Source: Acanthosepion pharaonis
Taxonomy: Eukaryota; Mollusca; Cephalopoda; Sepiida; Sepiidae
Direction: 5' to 3'
NCBI GenBank assembly: GCA_903632075.3
Contig: CAHIKZ030004135.1
Location: forward strand, 595,001 to 659,000
Length of the DNA stretch: 64,000 bases
Made by a program: the position numbers and the translations under genes. Positions 33,918 to 44,433 of this stretch are shown in pieces; position 1 is the stretch's first letter, and each line of letters opens with the position of its first letter. The notes under the pieces are model-generated. The model did not search any database, was not told where the DNA came from, and worked only from the letters and a program-made list of their open reading frames with translations.

Positions 33918-34385
33918 AGCTGGCCACTCGTATTCGAGGATACCCATCTACAAGGGCGGCTAACTAATCCCTATTGTAGACGCTAGCTCAGGCACATATG
34001 TGTTTGTTCAAACCCACAGAGCACACCTGTGGTTTATACTACAACTATACTGAGCAGACCTTAGTTACAATTTCTGGGAGAGAGCGTGATCAACAATTTG
34101 AACAAGGCCAGTACACTCAATCCCTCGGTCACGATGACTTGTGACTTCGTGTTAGTACATCTATCGACGGCTCCCAAGTGTTCCGTCTACTCAATTTCAC
34201 TTACAAGGCTTGGGTCAACCCGTGGTAAGGTTTTCAGGCACTTACCGCACGCTGGGATCGACCCCTCCAGTCCGATAACATCAGGAAGTCTACTTCCTGG
34301 CAAACAGAACATGATGAGATTCGAACCCGGGTCCCATGGTTAGAATACGAACGTTATAACCACTGTTACTACGAAATAATATAAC
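33918..34385 (-). mobile_element. tRNA-derived SINE family D, copy 2 (full length)
   Basis: Minus strand from about 34385: AACAGTGGTTATAACG (A-box-like) and CGGGTTCGAATC (B box) spaced as in a tRNA, then the family D body (GGTCGATCCCAGCGTG, CCTTACCACGG, GCCGTCGATAGATG, CACAAGTCATCGTGACCGAG), ending CGAATACGAGTGGCCAGCT. This copy gives the best view of the 5' end. Confidence 0.8.
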
Positions 34386-34421
34386 TGTAATTATGATATA
34401 AAGCGATCATTAAAATTTATA

Positions 34422-34605
34422 CAGTGTAACCCGGATATGAGACCCGGATATAAGAGAAACCCGGATATAAGAGAGATTTTCTCTGGTCTCAAATTAGAGC
34501 TTGTGTTAATGTATAAAAATATACCAAACCCGGATATAAGAGAAACCCGGATATATGAGACTTCTTCTCCGGTCCCGACAACTCTCTTACATCCGGGTTA
34601 CACTG
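34422..34605. mobile_element. pogo/Tigger-like MITE with TA duplication
   Basis: Tips CAGTGTAACCCGGAT and ATCCGGGTTACACTG are inverted and bordered by TA (34420-34421, 34606-34607). The interior repeats AACCCGGATATAAGAGA several times in direct orientation. 184 bp, no ORF. CAGT tips plus TA target are the pogo/Tigger style; assignment is by tips only. Confidence 0.75.
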
Positions 34606-34609
34606 TATA

Positions 34610-35520
34610 TTCCACGAGGTTAGGAAACCTCAAAACTATTAATTTCAATGAAAAACAGTAACACTGTGTAATTTTCAAAGGTATTACTAGTTATTATTAT
34701 TGCGTTTGTTTGATTTTGCTTTGTATTTTAGTTCTCAAATGGGATGAAAAATCATCAGACAGGTCATACGAAATTCTGAATTTTCTTTTCATCATTATTA
34801 TTTTTCATGCCTTACTTTATCCCCACGTTGCCTTTTATTATCATTTTTTTTTTGTTGTTGTTGTTGTTACATACATACATATATATCTTTTTTTAATCTG
34901 CATATATTGGTTTCACGTTTGTCTGGTTGAGTCATCAAAATATACGAAGCGGTAACAAGATAATGGAACACCATTAGAATCGTTTCCTGCCATCAATGAT
35001 ATGGATTATTGTATGACAACTTAATGGTACGGATGAAGGGTGAAGAAGTGACAGAACGGCGAAAAAGGACAAAGCAACGGTCGGTTGAAAGGTCGGGCAA
35101 AGAGAATGGCGTTTCAAAAAATTGGGGAAAAAAAAAATTAAATACAATCACTGATCACGTCGGCATATCAGACGATACACGCATGCGCACACCACTGAAC
35201 AGGGGGAGGTAACTCTGTAATCTCAGAAAACTGTAATGTATTGCTTGTCAATTATTATTAGAACTTTTGTAATTGTTTTCCTGCTTTGTTGCTTTTTCTA
35301 ATATTTGATGTATTATATTCAGTAGTAGAAACTGGAGTTAGTTAGGGCCAACCAATATTTGCATTACGCTTTGTTTCTTCCAATTTTCTTTATTATTTCA
35401 TTTTTGTTTGGTTTGATTGGGTTTATTGTTTTTATTCTTTGTCTTTTCTGTTTTATTCTCAATGCATTTGTGAGTGAAATGTTGGTTGTTCTTTTAACTG
35501 GCTAAATAGATCATGTATAC
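34610..35520. other. no recognised gene
   Basis: A basic Lys/Arg-rich frame (35009-35212) has no family match. The remainder is AT-rich. Confidence 0.45.
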
Positions 35521-35529
35521 GTTAGAATA

Positions 35530-35745
35530 GAAAGAAATAGAAAAATAAATGTTTTACTGTCAAACGGTAAGGAAGATGAATGTCGAAGAAAAAGAGAAAA
35601 CGGACTAAATGATGACGGCACAAAGAAAGATGAAAGTGGGGAAAAGAAAGAAAGAAAAATGACTGTGAAAAAAGAAAGAAAGAAAGAGAGAAAGAAAGAA
35701 AGAAAGAAAGAAAGAAAAGAGAAAGATAAAACGAAAGAGGACTGT

Positions 35746-35803
<58 letters not shown>

Positions 35804-36020
35804 GACTGTGTGGAAATAAAAAAGAAAAAATGAAAGAAAGAAAAGGAAAGGAAAAAAGAAGGACTGGGGCAAGAAATAAAGAAAAAGAAAGAAGGAAAAT
35901 ATGACTGTGAGGATAGATAGATAAATAGATAGAAGAATATAAAGGAGGAAAGAAAGATGTCCGTTGTATCCTGTATAACATGAGCAGAAGAAAGAACAAC
36001 TTTAACAAAGAAACCAAATA
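35530..36020. repeat. GAAA-rich purine tract
   Basis: Purine-rich strand with blocks of GAAA separated by GATGACTGTG-like spacers at 35660, 35740 and 35802, so it is a degenerate compound satellite. Long minus-strand frames rich in F, L and S derive from it. Confidence 0.9.
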
Positions 36021-36024
36021 GAGG

Positions 36025-37950
36025 AATACAAAGAAAGAAAGATTAATGCTGAAAGTAATGGTAAAAATTTTGCGAAGGCAAAGAAATGAAAGGTGAAATA
36101 TGCAAAGACTGGAAGAAAATATTATTTAAAATCAATCTGAAAGGCATTGAAAATTAACAAGCTGATATCGATATTGTTGTGATCTCACGATCACGAGAAA
36201 TAAAAATTGTGTAGTAATCTCACGATTCCTAAAAATAAAAAAAGCAACTTATTTCCCATGATTCCCTAGTAAAATGAAAACGCCTTACTTGCGGAGAATT
36301 TAGAATCTTTCGCTTTTCAACGACCAACTCTCCAAGAGAGCACGGGAGTTTGGGCAGCTCCGTAAATGAAGACCAAAGATAAGTTCTACTCGAATATCAC
36401 ATTTTCATGTTGAATATGATCTTTTGAATGATAGACTTATCACCGGCAAAATAATTCATTCATTCGCCAAGACAAACACAAATATCAGAAACATTTAACA
36501 ACCACATTACAAGAACTTTTATATATCTACCGAACAACCAAATCCTTCCGATAATAAATCCTTATATATTTATGTATAAATGCCTCACTTTGTTGTTATG
36601 ATGTATATCTGTATATTTTACTAACCAAAACAGGAGTCAAACATCATGACAATATCCTTTTATTCCCTTTTCATTTTTGCCAAAATCCGAACAATTTACG
36701 AAAGTCGTAAGAAAAATTATTTTCTAGTATCTTCCTTACACTTAAATTTCTCTACCATTAAATAAGTCGTAATAGTAAAACATTAGATGATAAATTATCA
36801 GTTACCTCCCTTTAAGATTTAACAGGTATAAAAAGCACCCCGTAATATCTGTCAGTAGACGAGTGGAAAGTGCAATATAGCTTTGATATAAATTTATTAA
36901 CTGGTTGTTTTTACTACAGTGTATATGAATGAAAATATTTGAATTGATCATTTTCAGTAGTTTCAACATTATACACTGAAATTTATGATTGATAATTATT
37001 AATAATAAATAGCGCTAAACATTATTATATTTCACTGTATATTTTTCTAAATGATATAAAAACATATATAGAAATTTATTCAAGAAAATGACTTGGAAAA
37101 GCCATTTGCCAAATGTCTTTATTTAATCCAAATAATGTGCTTACAGCGATGTTTTTCAAATGTGTGACATTTGGAAATTTAGTATCGATGACAAGCAGCG
37201 ACATTCTTAATGATTTATAAATATTAAGAAAATTAGTTATCATCTAAGTCATATCTTTTTGAAATTTCCTAAAAGGAAGTTTTGTCCAGCATTATGAATT
37301 TTTGGATAGTATTGCCTTCATCTTAATGCCAGTTGCTTTTCACTAAAACTACTCAAACCGTCAATCTATAGTCGTTTTTTTAACAGTTCGGATATTTTAT
37401 AAAGAATAAATTCTTGACGTATTTACTTTTTACTTCAGAAAGCCTTTCTTAATCTGCTAGAGATATAAAGTAATTCTTTACTTTTGCCGATCACTCGATG
37501 ACACATACTAATTTTTTCCTTTTTTTTCTTGTTCTTTTTTTCTTTTCTTTTTTTTTTGCATACACCTGTAGTATTAGTAGTAATTTTTACTGGTATGTTT
37601 TGCTCTTAATTACTCTTGATTTTCATTGTAGCTACTCAAATCGTCTTAGACACCTCGACCTGGTTAAATGGTTAGTCATTTAGTTGTTTTTAGTTGAACG
37701 TCTGTACATACTTATGGCCTGATGCCAAAAACTAAGCTAAACTTAATAACCACACAGACAGGAACGAGGAATTAGTTTTGAGCAAAACCTGAATTATCCT
37801 TTTTACCATCTTTGGGCAATCAGTTGTTAACATAGTGTTACTTTGTCTTGTCCGCTCGTAAACAAATAGGGAACATATTTAATATTATTTTTAAATAATA
37901 TATATTTTTTTATTTTTAAATAATATTATAATATATATTAAATGGTTCTT
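36025..37950. other. no recognised gene
   Basis: About 1.9 kb of AT-rich DNA. GGTATAAAAAGCACC at about 36828 resembles a TATA box, but no downstream coding sequence supports a gene. Confidence 0.45.
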
Positions 37951-37956
37951 TTTTTT

Positions 37957-38327
37957 ACAGTTATCAACCCTTTGCAGGTTATTTAAAGTCAGAAAATATT
38001 TCTAGATTGTAAAAATATTTTCTCTTTTAGATAATAATGTTTTAGTGATACACGTCTTACGAATTAAGCCATAGCTGGGGGAGAAGAGGTGGATTCATAC
38101 ATTTTCCAAGGGTATTTGCGTATAAGTTAATATAACGAACTCAATGAGAACTGGAACTCAGTTCTCCGATCCCAAGCCATTATAACATGACACCAGCCGC
38201 ACACCCAAAATTACAGCACCTGGTATTCCCAACCGGTCACCCATCCAGATACTGCCCCGTCTCGACGTTGATTAATTTCGGTTATCGAATTGAGGCAAAT
38301 GTTTAAACGTGATGCGGCCGTATACAT
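37957..38327 (-). mobile_element. 5S-tRNA compound SINE (family A), inverted copy
   Basis: In plus order: tail (TTATCAACCCTTTGCAGG), body, inverted tRNA-like region, inverted 5S-like part (TGGTATTCCCAACCGGTCAC, then ATGCGGCCGTA at 38312-38322). All three modules are present. Confidence 0.8.
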
Positions 38328-38329
38328 AT

Positions 38330-39350
38330 TATTTGTAGATAACCATTGGTTCGGATCTCCTCAGGCAATGATCTTTAGCAGAACCGAAATTATTGAATCC
38401 TTTTTTTCATGATTTTAAAAGCAGAATCCTGTTCATTATATAAATACAGTGGGAGGTCGATCTTTTATTTTTATTTTACAATTATTGTTTTTAATTATTC
38501 ATTATTGTGCTCTTAGTAATTTTGTACAGAATAGACAGGTGCTCGATGATTCTTGATGCAAACTTATCGTAGGGAACACCGAAATTATTGAACTTTCAAT
38601 ATATTTTCGCCTTAATAAATCAATTTCTCTTTTAATCAAAACTACCTTCCTTAGATCGAAATTATAAATGACTAACATACTGAGCATATTTCTTAGTAAA
38701 AGACACCTTTTATGTTCAAATAATCTTTTATTTAGATTCCAAGATGTATCACTTATGTACTTCTTGCGATTTTTTTCAATATATTTTGTAAATTCTTACT
38801 TCAGGTTTAATGTCATTTTGTTTTGTGTTCGTTTTTGTAAGGAATTATGACACATTTTGTTAGATTGGATAATTTCTTGTTAATTGCAATCGTTCTGGAG
38901 TTGGCACGTCTTATTATATACGTTGTTTTATTAAGGCTACTTATGTCGTTTTCTGTCGTATGAAAATATGCATATAGATATGTACATGCACATCAAGTCC
39001 TTTTCATGTATATTTTTCTATCGTGTTATATTCAGTAATTCCGACAAAGAAAGCGGGGAGATAAAAGAAACTCGAAAAAAAAACTGATCATAAAAACTCG
39101 CCCCATACTCGAGTATATACGGTACATTAAACTGCATTTTTTCAGTATAGCATAAATACTTAGATCACCTGTCTTTATTTACCTATAGCGTTTCTCTCGG
39201 GATATGTATTTTACGAGAGATTTGTGGAACAGGCCGAGAAATCTTTTAAACGTTAACTATTAGGTGTTGAGATGGAGTCGAAAAAAGGTCAAAGGTGAAC
39301 GAAAATAGTAGGACGTGGGGTTGATCTGTCATCTCGTATTTGACCCTCTA
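38330..39350. other. no recognised gene
   Basis: ACTCGAGTATATACGGTA near 39109 looks like the tip of an unclassified DNA element, but no partner was seen. Confidence 0.4.
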
Positions 39351-39354
39351 TGCA

Positions 39355-39460
39355 CAGTGTCTCTTCAGGTAGGGGGGGGCGATCATGGCTGTCCACAATT
39401 TCCTGCCATTCGTCCACAACAAGTCTACCATTCGTCCAAAGCATGGACGAATGGCAGATT
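39355..39460 (-). pseudogene. LINE 3' remnant with hairpin
   Basis: GTGTCTCTTCAGG ... CGATCATGGCTGTCCACAA is the LINE end seen at 14275 and 63151. CCATTCGTCC is repeated directly and then inverted (39428-39454, 10-bp stem). Confidence 0.45.
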
Positions 39461-39810
39461 TATAGATATATCAGATAGATTCGGTCGAGAAAAAGTATTT
39501 TAGCACGACACAGTTAAACCAACTTTCATAGCAACAGACCAAACATTTGATTCAATATAATCTTTTCACCTCGTGTCAGCGGAATACGCCGAGAGGGTGC
39601 AACGAGTCACTCTCTAGAGGTCAGCATCAGTCATGTTGATGGAAGGTAGAAAGAGTTTTCTCATACGATTAATAGAAAGGAATTCGTTTTGGAGATGTTA
39701 AAATTAACAAGCCTTATAAAATAATCTCATTGGCGTCACAATTAATTTCTACATTTGTCGTGAAGAAAATATTTCTGTAGTGACTGAAACTGTGGTTCTT
39801 AATCTTTAAT

Positions 39811-40130
39811 CCTGGGTTTGACAATAAACTACATCCGGCAGCAAGGCATCTGATCGGGAGAGTGAAGGTTTTGAAGAGAGTGGAACCACCTCTTAATTGC
39901 AGTTGCTCTTAGGTTCATCCTCTTAGATTCCTGGCTATGGGCAAATAGAGAATTTCCAAACAAAATCAAAATTCGATAAAAGTATAAAATTACACTTATA
40001 AAAATTCTAACAATATATTTTACATAAAAAGTACCAACAATATATATTTATAATAAAATTATCAACAACCCATAATTATAGTAAAAGTAGAAACAATACC
40101 AGTTAATAGTAAAATTGTCAACAACACATT
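39811..40130 (+). mobile_element. SINE-like family B, copy 3
   Basis: GACAATAAACTACATCCGGC, ATCTGATCGGGA, GGAACCACCTCTTAATTGC, and an AT-rich body in which ACAATA recurs. The usual tail is missing or diverged. Confidence 0.7.
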
Positions 40131-40134
40131 TTGT

Positions 40135-40635
40135 CTCTAGTTGAAGGCATACAATTGCTTTCAAAATATATTTAGTTGAAGCCATAAAATTGTGTTCAAA
40201 ATATTGAGATTTCGGCATGAAACAAAATTAACCAATCTAAAGTTGTATTCGCGCGAGAAAATCTATAGTTAAATATGAATGTAGGCCTGGGATAAATAAA
40301 TACGCAATTAAAGAAGAGACAATCCTTCGAAATACAAAACGGTAGAAAAAGTAAAAGAAAATTAAAAAGAATTTACAAGCTGGCTTTTATATTCACGGGA
40401 TCCGTATTTCTTTCTCGGCGAAAAGAGATTGAATATTTGGTTGCAATTATAATTGAGGATGGTAGAAATAAGTATATAAAAAGATAATGTCTTGTGAAAA
40501 ATGTAATGTCTTATAGACTATATGATTATCTTTTTGGATTAGCAAGAAATGCGAATTTTAAGAGGATATTTCTATTCTCAATTAAAACTGCGTCGAAAAA
40601 CACGATATTATTTTATAAACGCAGATGAGACATCA
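40135..40635. other. no recognised gene
   Basis: AT-rich flank of the PLE composite. No frame or repeat recognised. Confidence 0.5.
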
Positions 40636-40647
40636 GGTAAAACTGAG

Positions 40648-40844
40648 TCTGTCTATATTTCTGAGATGAGGTATTATGTACATTATTTACATTATTCGGA
40701 CTATTGTCCGCATCTTTTTCGCCATATCTATCACAACGTTTCGGCCGTTGTACGCTCCGGCCTTCTTCAGGTTGTTGGAATGTCGAACCGAACCCTTTAT
40801 TTCGCTCACTGGGGTAGACTGTTCTAATTCCACGTGCCATGTTT
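40648..40844 (-). repeat. PLE-1 terminal repeat, 3' copy
   Basis: 197 bp, same length as the copy at 43431-43627, with few differences. Minus strand opens MARGIRTVYPSERNKG. The CTGAAGA-A-stem-GAAAC ribozyme-like core lies at about 40740-40775 (minus). Confidence 0.85.
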
Positions 40845-40901
40845 GATGGATGTCACTTATCAGTTATCTCCTGCTAATTTCCCTCTGAAAGTTCTCCACT
40901 G

Positions 40902-40980
40902 CCTTAACCGGGTATTGAACTCATACTCTTTGGGTCCTGTCATTGGATCTAACCAACGCTTTATCCACTGTGCCATGTGT
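40902..40980 (-). other. tRNA-like segment in PLE-1 3' region
   Basis: Minus strand: TGGCACAGTGGATAAAG fits the Pol III A box and GAGTTCAATACCC the B box, about 50 nt apart. No acceptor stem closes, so it is a promoter relic, not a tRNA gene. The same segment sits at 44061-44139 and inside 7273-7595, 47708-48190 and, diverged, 12402-12622. Confidence 0.6.
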
Positions 40981-41179
40981 CCTTGAGGACATCTGGGTAT
41001 GAATTTAAACCTAATGTCTTCAGCAACTATTTTTACCAGTGCTCATATTGCAATTTTGCTGTTATCATCGCATGTTTTTCCAGAGTTCATATTGCAACTA
41101 TGATGTTATCATTGCTTTTCTCTGGCAATCCTTATTACTGGTTCCCATATTGTATTTATCTCTATGCTTGGTCAGCTCA

Positions 41180-41629
41180 GGAGATTTTTGTGACCAAGCA
41201 TATGTGCTGATTCCTTCAGTTTGCGAATTTTTCAATGGTTTTCCTTGTCAATGATCTCAACCTGATCCCACAGAGGGCGGTGATCTCCCTTTTCTCTCCA
41301 TATGTGGTCAGCCACGCCTGATTTTTCTACTTACCCTCGTGTTACAGCTTTCTGGTGTTCTTGAAGCCTTACCTTGAGGGGGCGGCCTGTCTCTCCTTTA
41401 TATTTCTCTCCGCAGCTGCATGGGATAGCGTACACACTGTCTTTAGTCATGTTCTCCTCTATGGGGGGGTCTTACTTGGGTGAGATATCTGCGAAGTGTC
41501 GTCAAGCTTTTGAAGGTTGTCCTGATGTTATATGGACCGCAGATCCTTTGTATTTTCTCTGATAACCCCTTCACATAAGGCAGGCAGACTGTTTTCTGAG
41601 TGTTGTTGACCTCCTCCTCTTGTACCCGC
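41180..41629 (-). pseudogene. PLE-1 linker and GIY-YIG endonuclease, frameshifted
   Basis: After the RT frame stops at 41630, other frames continue the protein: VCLPYVKGLSEKIQRI and GPYNIRTTFKSLTTLRRYL (linker). A shift in a run of seven C (about 41465) leads to VYAIPCSCGEKYKGETGRPL, RLQEHQKAVTRG, GVADHIW...GDHRPL and ESAHMLGHKNLLS. CSCG...Y.GETGR.L..R..EH is the PLE type of GIY-YIG nuclease; Tyr, Arg and the EH region are visible. At least three stops. The nuclease would nick the target to prime reverse transcription. Confidence 0.85.
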
Positions 41630-42995
41630 CTATCCCAGTTTTTTTGGTGCTGCTGCCATGTACCCAGGGTAGTCGTTACGTTGTAGGGTACTACTTATAC
41701 TGACCAATTCTTTATCTAACGTCTCTGGGTCGCCACTTATGACTTTTGCTCGGTGTTGTAAGCAACGGACGATCCCTTTCTTTATGCTGTATGGGTGGTG
41801 GTAGTTGAAATTGAGGTACTGTTCGGGGAATATTGGTTTACGATATACGGATGTCTTAAACCCATGCTCTGTTCGAGATATTAGAACATCTAGGAATGGG
41901 AGTGTGTTGTTACTCTCTTTCTCCATTGTGAACTGTATCAAAGGTCTTATTGAGTTCACATGGTCCAGTAGAACCTGAACATCTTCCTGGTGTGGCCAGA
42001 GTATGAAGGTGTCATCTGCGTACCTTAACCATATAGTTGGCTTTAGAGATATAGATTCTAATGCCATTTCCTCAAAGTATTTCAGGTATATATTCGCCAT
42101 TGCTGGTGATAATGGCGAGCCCATTGCTAAGCCCTCATCCTGTCGATACATGTGTGATCCTATTCCGAAGTGTGTTGTTTGTGTACAGAATGTCAACATC
42201 TCCATCAGATTATCTATTGGAATACTGGTCCATTCTTCTAGGGAAGATTCAGAGGTCAATCTGTCTCTGACTACTGAGAGTGCCTCCTCCGTGGGTACCT
42301 TGGTGAACAGACTCACCACGTGCAAGCTCACCATTTGGTTGGATAGGATGGGAGCATCTTTGATTATTTCCACGAAGTGGGCGGAGTTTCGGACATATGA
42401 AGGAGACTTTCCGATCAATGGGTCAATTATATCTACAAGGAAGCGACTCAGAGGGTGGCACACAGAGCCTTGGCAACTAACAATCGGCCTGAGTGGAATA
42501 CCGTCTCTGTGAATCTTAGGGAGACCGTATATGTGAGGTAGCTTGGTATAACGCTGCGATAACTGCCTATACGTCTTAGGTGCGAAGTGATCCTTGTTCT
42601 TGATTAGTTTGTGTTCCGTTTTCATAGTAGGATCCTTTTTCACTTTGCTGTAGCTGCCATTGCTAATGAGGTCTTCCAGTTTTCTTGTATACTCTGATTT
42701 GTCCATCACTACAGTCGCATTACCTTTGTCAGGCGGTAGTATGATGATGTTTTCGTTCCTCCGTAGGGATCCAATCGCCAGCCTCTCCCGCTTTGTTATG
42801 TTAGACCTGGGCGGCTTGGCTCTCTCCAAGGCCTGTCTCACTTTCCATCTCAGTTCATCCGCCTGATCCTGAGGGATGTTCAAGGCAATGATGTCCAAGT
42901 ATGGCACTCGCCTGATGGTTGTGGCGAAGTTGAGACCCTTATTCAATACTGACTCCTCAGAGGCACTCAGCTGATATTGGCTGCTTTCACTGGAG
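41630..42995 (-). pseudogene. PLE-1 reverse transcriptase, catalytic residue changed
   Basis: The frame from 42946 gives 438 residues without a stop; the reading frame extends upstream (ASEESVLNKGLNF) with no in-frame Met. Visible RT parts: ILPPDKGNATVVMD (~70-83), GLPKIHR..PLRPIVS (~141-157), motif A region VSLHVVSLFTKVP (~206-218), motif B GLAMGSPLSPAMANIY (~272-287), motif C RYADDTF (~308-314), LPFLDV (~349-354). In PLE RTs motif A reads S-x-D-VVSLFT, so His at ~209 replaces the catalytic Asp (one GAC to CAC change). RNA-templated DNA synthesis should be lost. Upstream and downstream frame breaks separate it from the N-terminal part and the nuclease. Confidence 0.9.
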
Positions 42996-43038
42996 GGTGA
43001 TGGACCGTGTGCGTCACTTTCTGATCTTTCAATCTATT

Positions 43039-43665
43039 TCATTTTTGCACTTGGCGAACCTTGACTACATCAAATTCATGCCTGAAGGCTTTATCCAGGT
43101 CATTTCGAATCCTTCTCTGATCTTCTTCATTAGTAATTCTGTTGAAGAAATCCTCGAGCGTCTGGGAGATATGAGCTTGTAGTCGCTGTTTTATACAACG
43201 ATTGTACTGGATTCTTTCCCGGACAAGGGCGTGTCCCGCTTTCTCTGCGACCCGACGAGCTCTCCTTGAATTGATGGGAAGTCTTGGTGCCAAGCCTGAA
43301 GGGATGAGTTGTAGGTCTCTGCATTGGTGTAGAAATGTCAGATGGTTCGATATTCGTGCCAGTTTTTGGTAGGATTTCTCAATTCGTCTCCATATTTTTG
43401 GTATATCGGGTCCGTAACGATCCTTCAGAATCTGTCTATATTTCTGAGATGAGGTATTATGTACATTATTTACATTATTCGGACTATTGTCCTCATCTTT
43501 TTCGCCATATCTATCACAACGTTTCGGCCGTTGTACGCTCTGGCCTTCTTCAGATGGTTGGAATGTCGAACCGAACCCTTTATTTCGCTCACTGGGGTAG
43601 ACTGTTCTAATTCCACATGCCATGTTTGGAAAAGAATACAAAGGAGAGACAGGCCGCCCCCTCAA
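43039..43665 (-). pseudogene. PLE-1 N-terminal ORF part, starting inside the terminal repeat
   Basis: Open for 208 codons. The first ~60 residues come from the terminal repeat (RTVYPSERNKGFGSTFQPSE, RPKRCDRYGEKDEDNSPNNV) and run without break into the conserved PLE N-terminal region: FLHQCRDLQLIPSGLAPRLP, SRRARRVAEKAGHALVRERI and EDFFNRI. So the ORF begins in the repeat (ATG near 43622 reads MACG; other copies read MARG). The Met at 43665 lies in flanking PLE-2 DNA and is probably not the native start. A stop and frame change near 43035 cut it from the RT. Confidence 0.8.
43431..43627 (-). repeat. PLE-1 terminal repeat, 5' copy
   Basis: 197 bp. Its minus strand is open and coding (see the N-terminal ORF). 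The ribozyme-like core lies at about 43518-43555 (minus). Confidence 0.85.
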
Positions 43666-43900
43666 GGTAAGGCTTCAAGAACACCAGAAAGCTGTAACAC
43701 GAGGGTAAGTAGAAAAATCAGGCGTGGCTGACCACATATGGCGAGAGAAGGGAGATCACCGCCCTCTGTAAGATCAGGTTGAAATCATAAACAAAGAACA
43801 CCATTGGAAATTTCGTAAACTTAAGGAATCAGTACATATGCATGGCCACAAAAATCTCCTGAGCCAACCAAGCATAGAGATAAATACAATATGGGAACCA
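43628..43900 (+). pseudogene. PLE-2 GIY-YIG fragment
   Basis: Opens at KEYKGETGRPL and continues RLQEHQKAVTRG, stop, VEKSGVADHIW, EKGDHRPL, stop, DQVEII, RKLKESVHMHGHKNLLS. Same protein as PLE-1 with independent changes. Truncation starts exactly at the PLE-1 terminal repeat. Confidence 0.85.
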
Positions 43901-44060
43901 GTAATAAGGAGTGCCAGAGAAAAGCAATGATAACAACATAGTTACAATATGAACTCTGGTAAAAACATGCAATGATAACAGCAAAATTGCAATATGAGCA
44001 CTGGTAAAAATGGTTGCTGAAGACATGAGGTTTAAATTCATATCCAGATGTCCTCAATGA

Positions 44061-44139
44061 CACATGGCACAGTGGATAAAGGCGTTGGTTAGATCCAGTG
44101 ACAGGACCCAAAGAGTGTGAGTTCAATACCCGGTTAAGG
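44061..44139 (+). other. tRNA-like segment in PLE-2 3' region
   Basis: CACATGGCACAGTGGATAAA (A box) and GAGTTCAATACCCGG (B box). Counterpart of 40902-40980. Confidence 0.6.
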
Positions 44140-44196
44140 CAGTGGAGAACTTTCAGAGGGAAATTAACAGCAGATAACTGATAACTGACATCCATC

Positions 44197-44358
44197 AAAC
44201 ATGGCACGTGTAACTACAACAGTCTACCCCCGTGAGAGAAATAAAGGGTTCGGTTCGACATTCCAAATACCTGAAGAAGGCCGGAGCGTACAACGGCCGA
44301 AACGTTGTGATAGATATGGCGAAAAAGATGAAGACAATAGTCCGAATAATGTAAATAA
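44197..44358 (+). repeat. PLE-2 terminal repeat, ribozyme-like core
   Basis: ATGGCACGTGTAACTACAAC to AATGTAAATAA. Core near 44269-44310: CTGAAGA, A, stem GGCCG / CGGCC, GAAACGTT. About 35 bp shorter at the end than the PLE-1 repeat. Confidence 0.8.
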
Positions 44359-44433
44359 GGTAAAACTGAGTTGAATAAAAAGTAAATATACATTACTGAG
44401 ATGTAATTTACATTAATGTCTACATTACGTTGA

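Larger units (their letters stand above)
40648..44358. mobile_element. composite of two inverted PLE copies in one target duplication
   Basis: PLE-1 (40648-43627) runs on the minus strand: terminal repeat, ORF (N-terminal part, RT, GIY-YIG), 3' region with tRNA-like segment, terminal repeat. PLE-2 (43628-44358) is a 5'-truncated plus-strand copy starting inside GIY-YIG and ending with a terminal repeat. AGGTAAAACTGAGT flanks the whole unit (about 40635-40648 and 44358-44371), so both copies probably entered together. The outer 0.7 kb on each side are inverted copies, so the ends can fold back. PLE tandem and inverted partial copies are known; one shared duplication is good evidence for a single event. 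Confidence 0.8.

Noticed and set aside
35511..36017. 168-codon Phe/Ser/Leu frame that looks like a membrane protein
   Set aside because: Complement of a GAAA purine tract; open in more than one frame.
36828..36845. TATA-box promoter for a host gene
   Set aside because: No coding sequence, splice sites or initiator context downstream; AT-rich DNA gives such matches by chance.
42003..42512. 169-codon plus-strand frame opposite the PLE reverse transcriptase
   Set aside because: Antisense shadow of a conserved RT gene.
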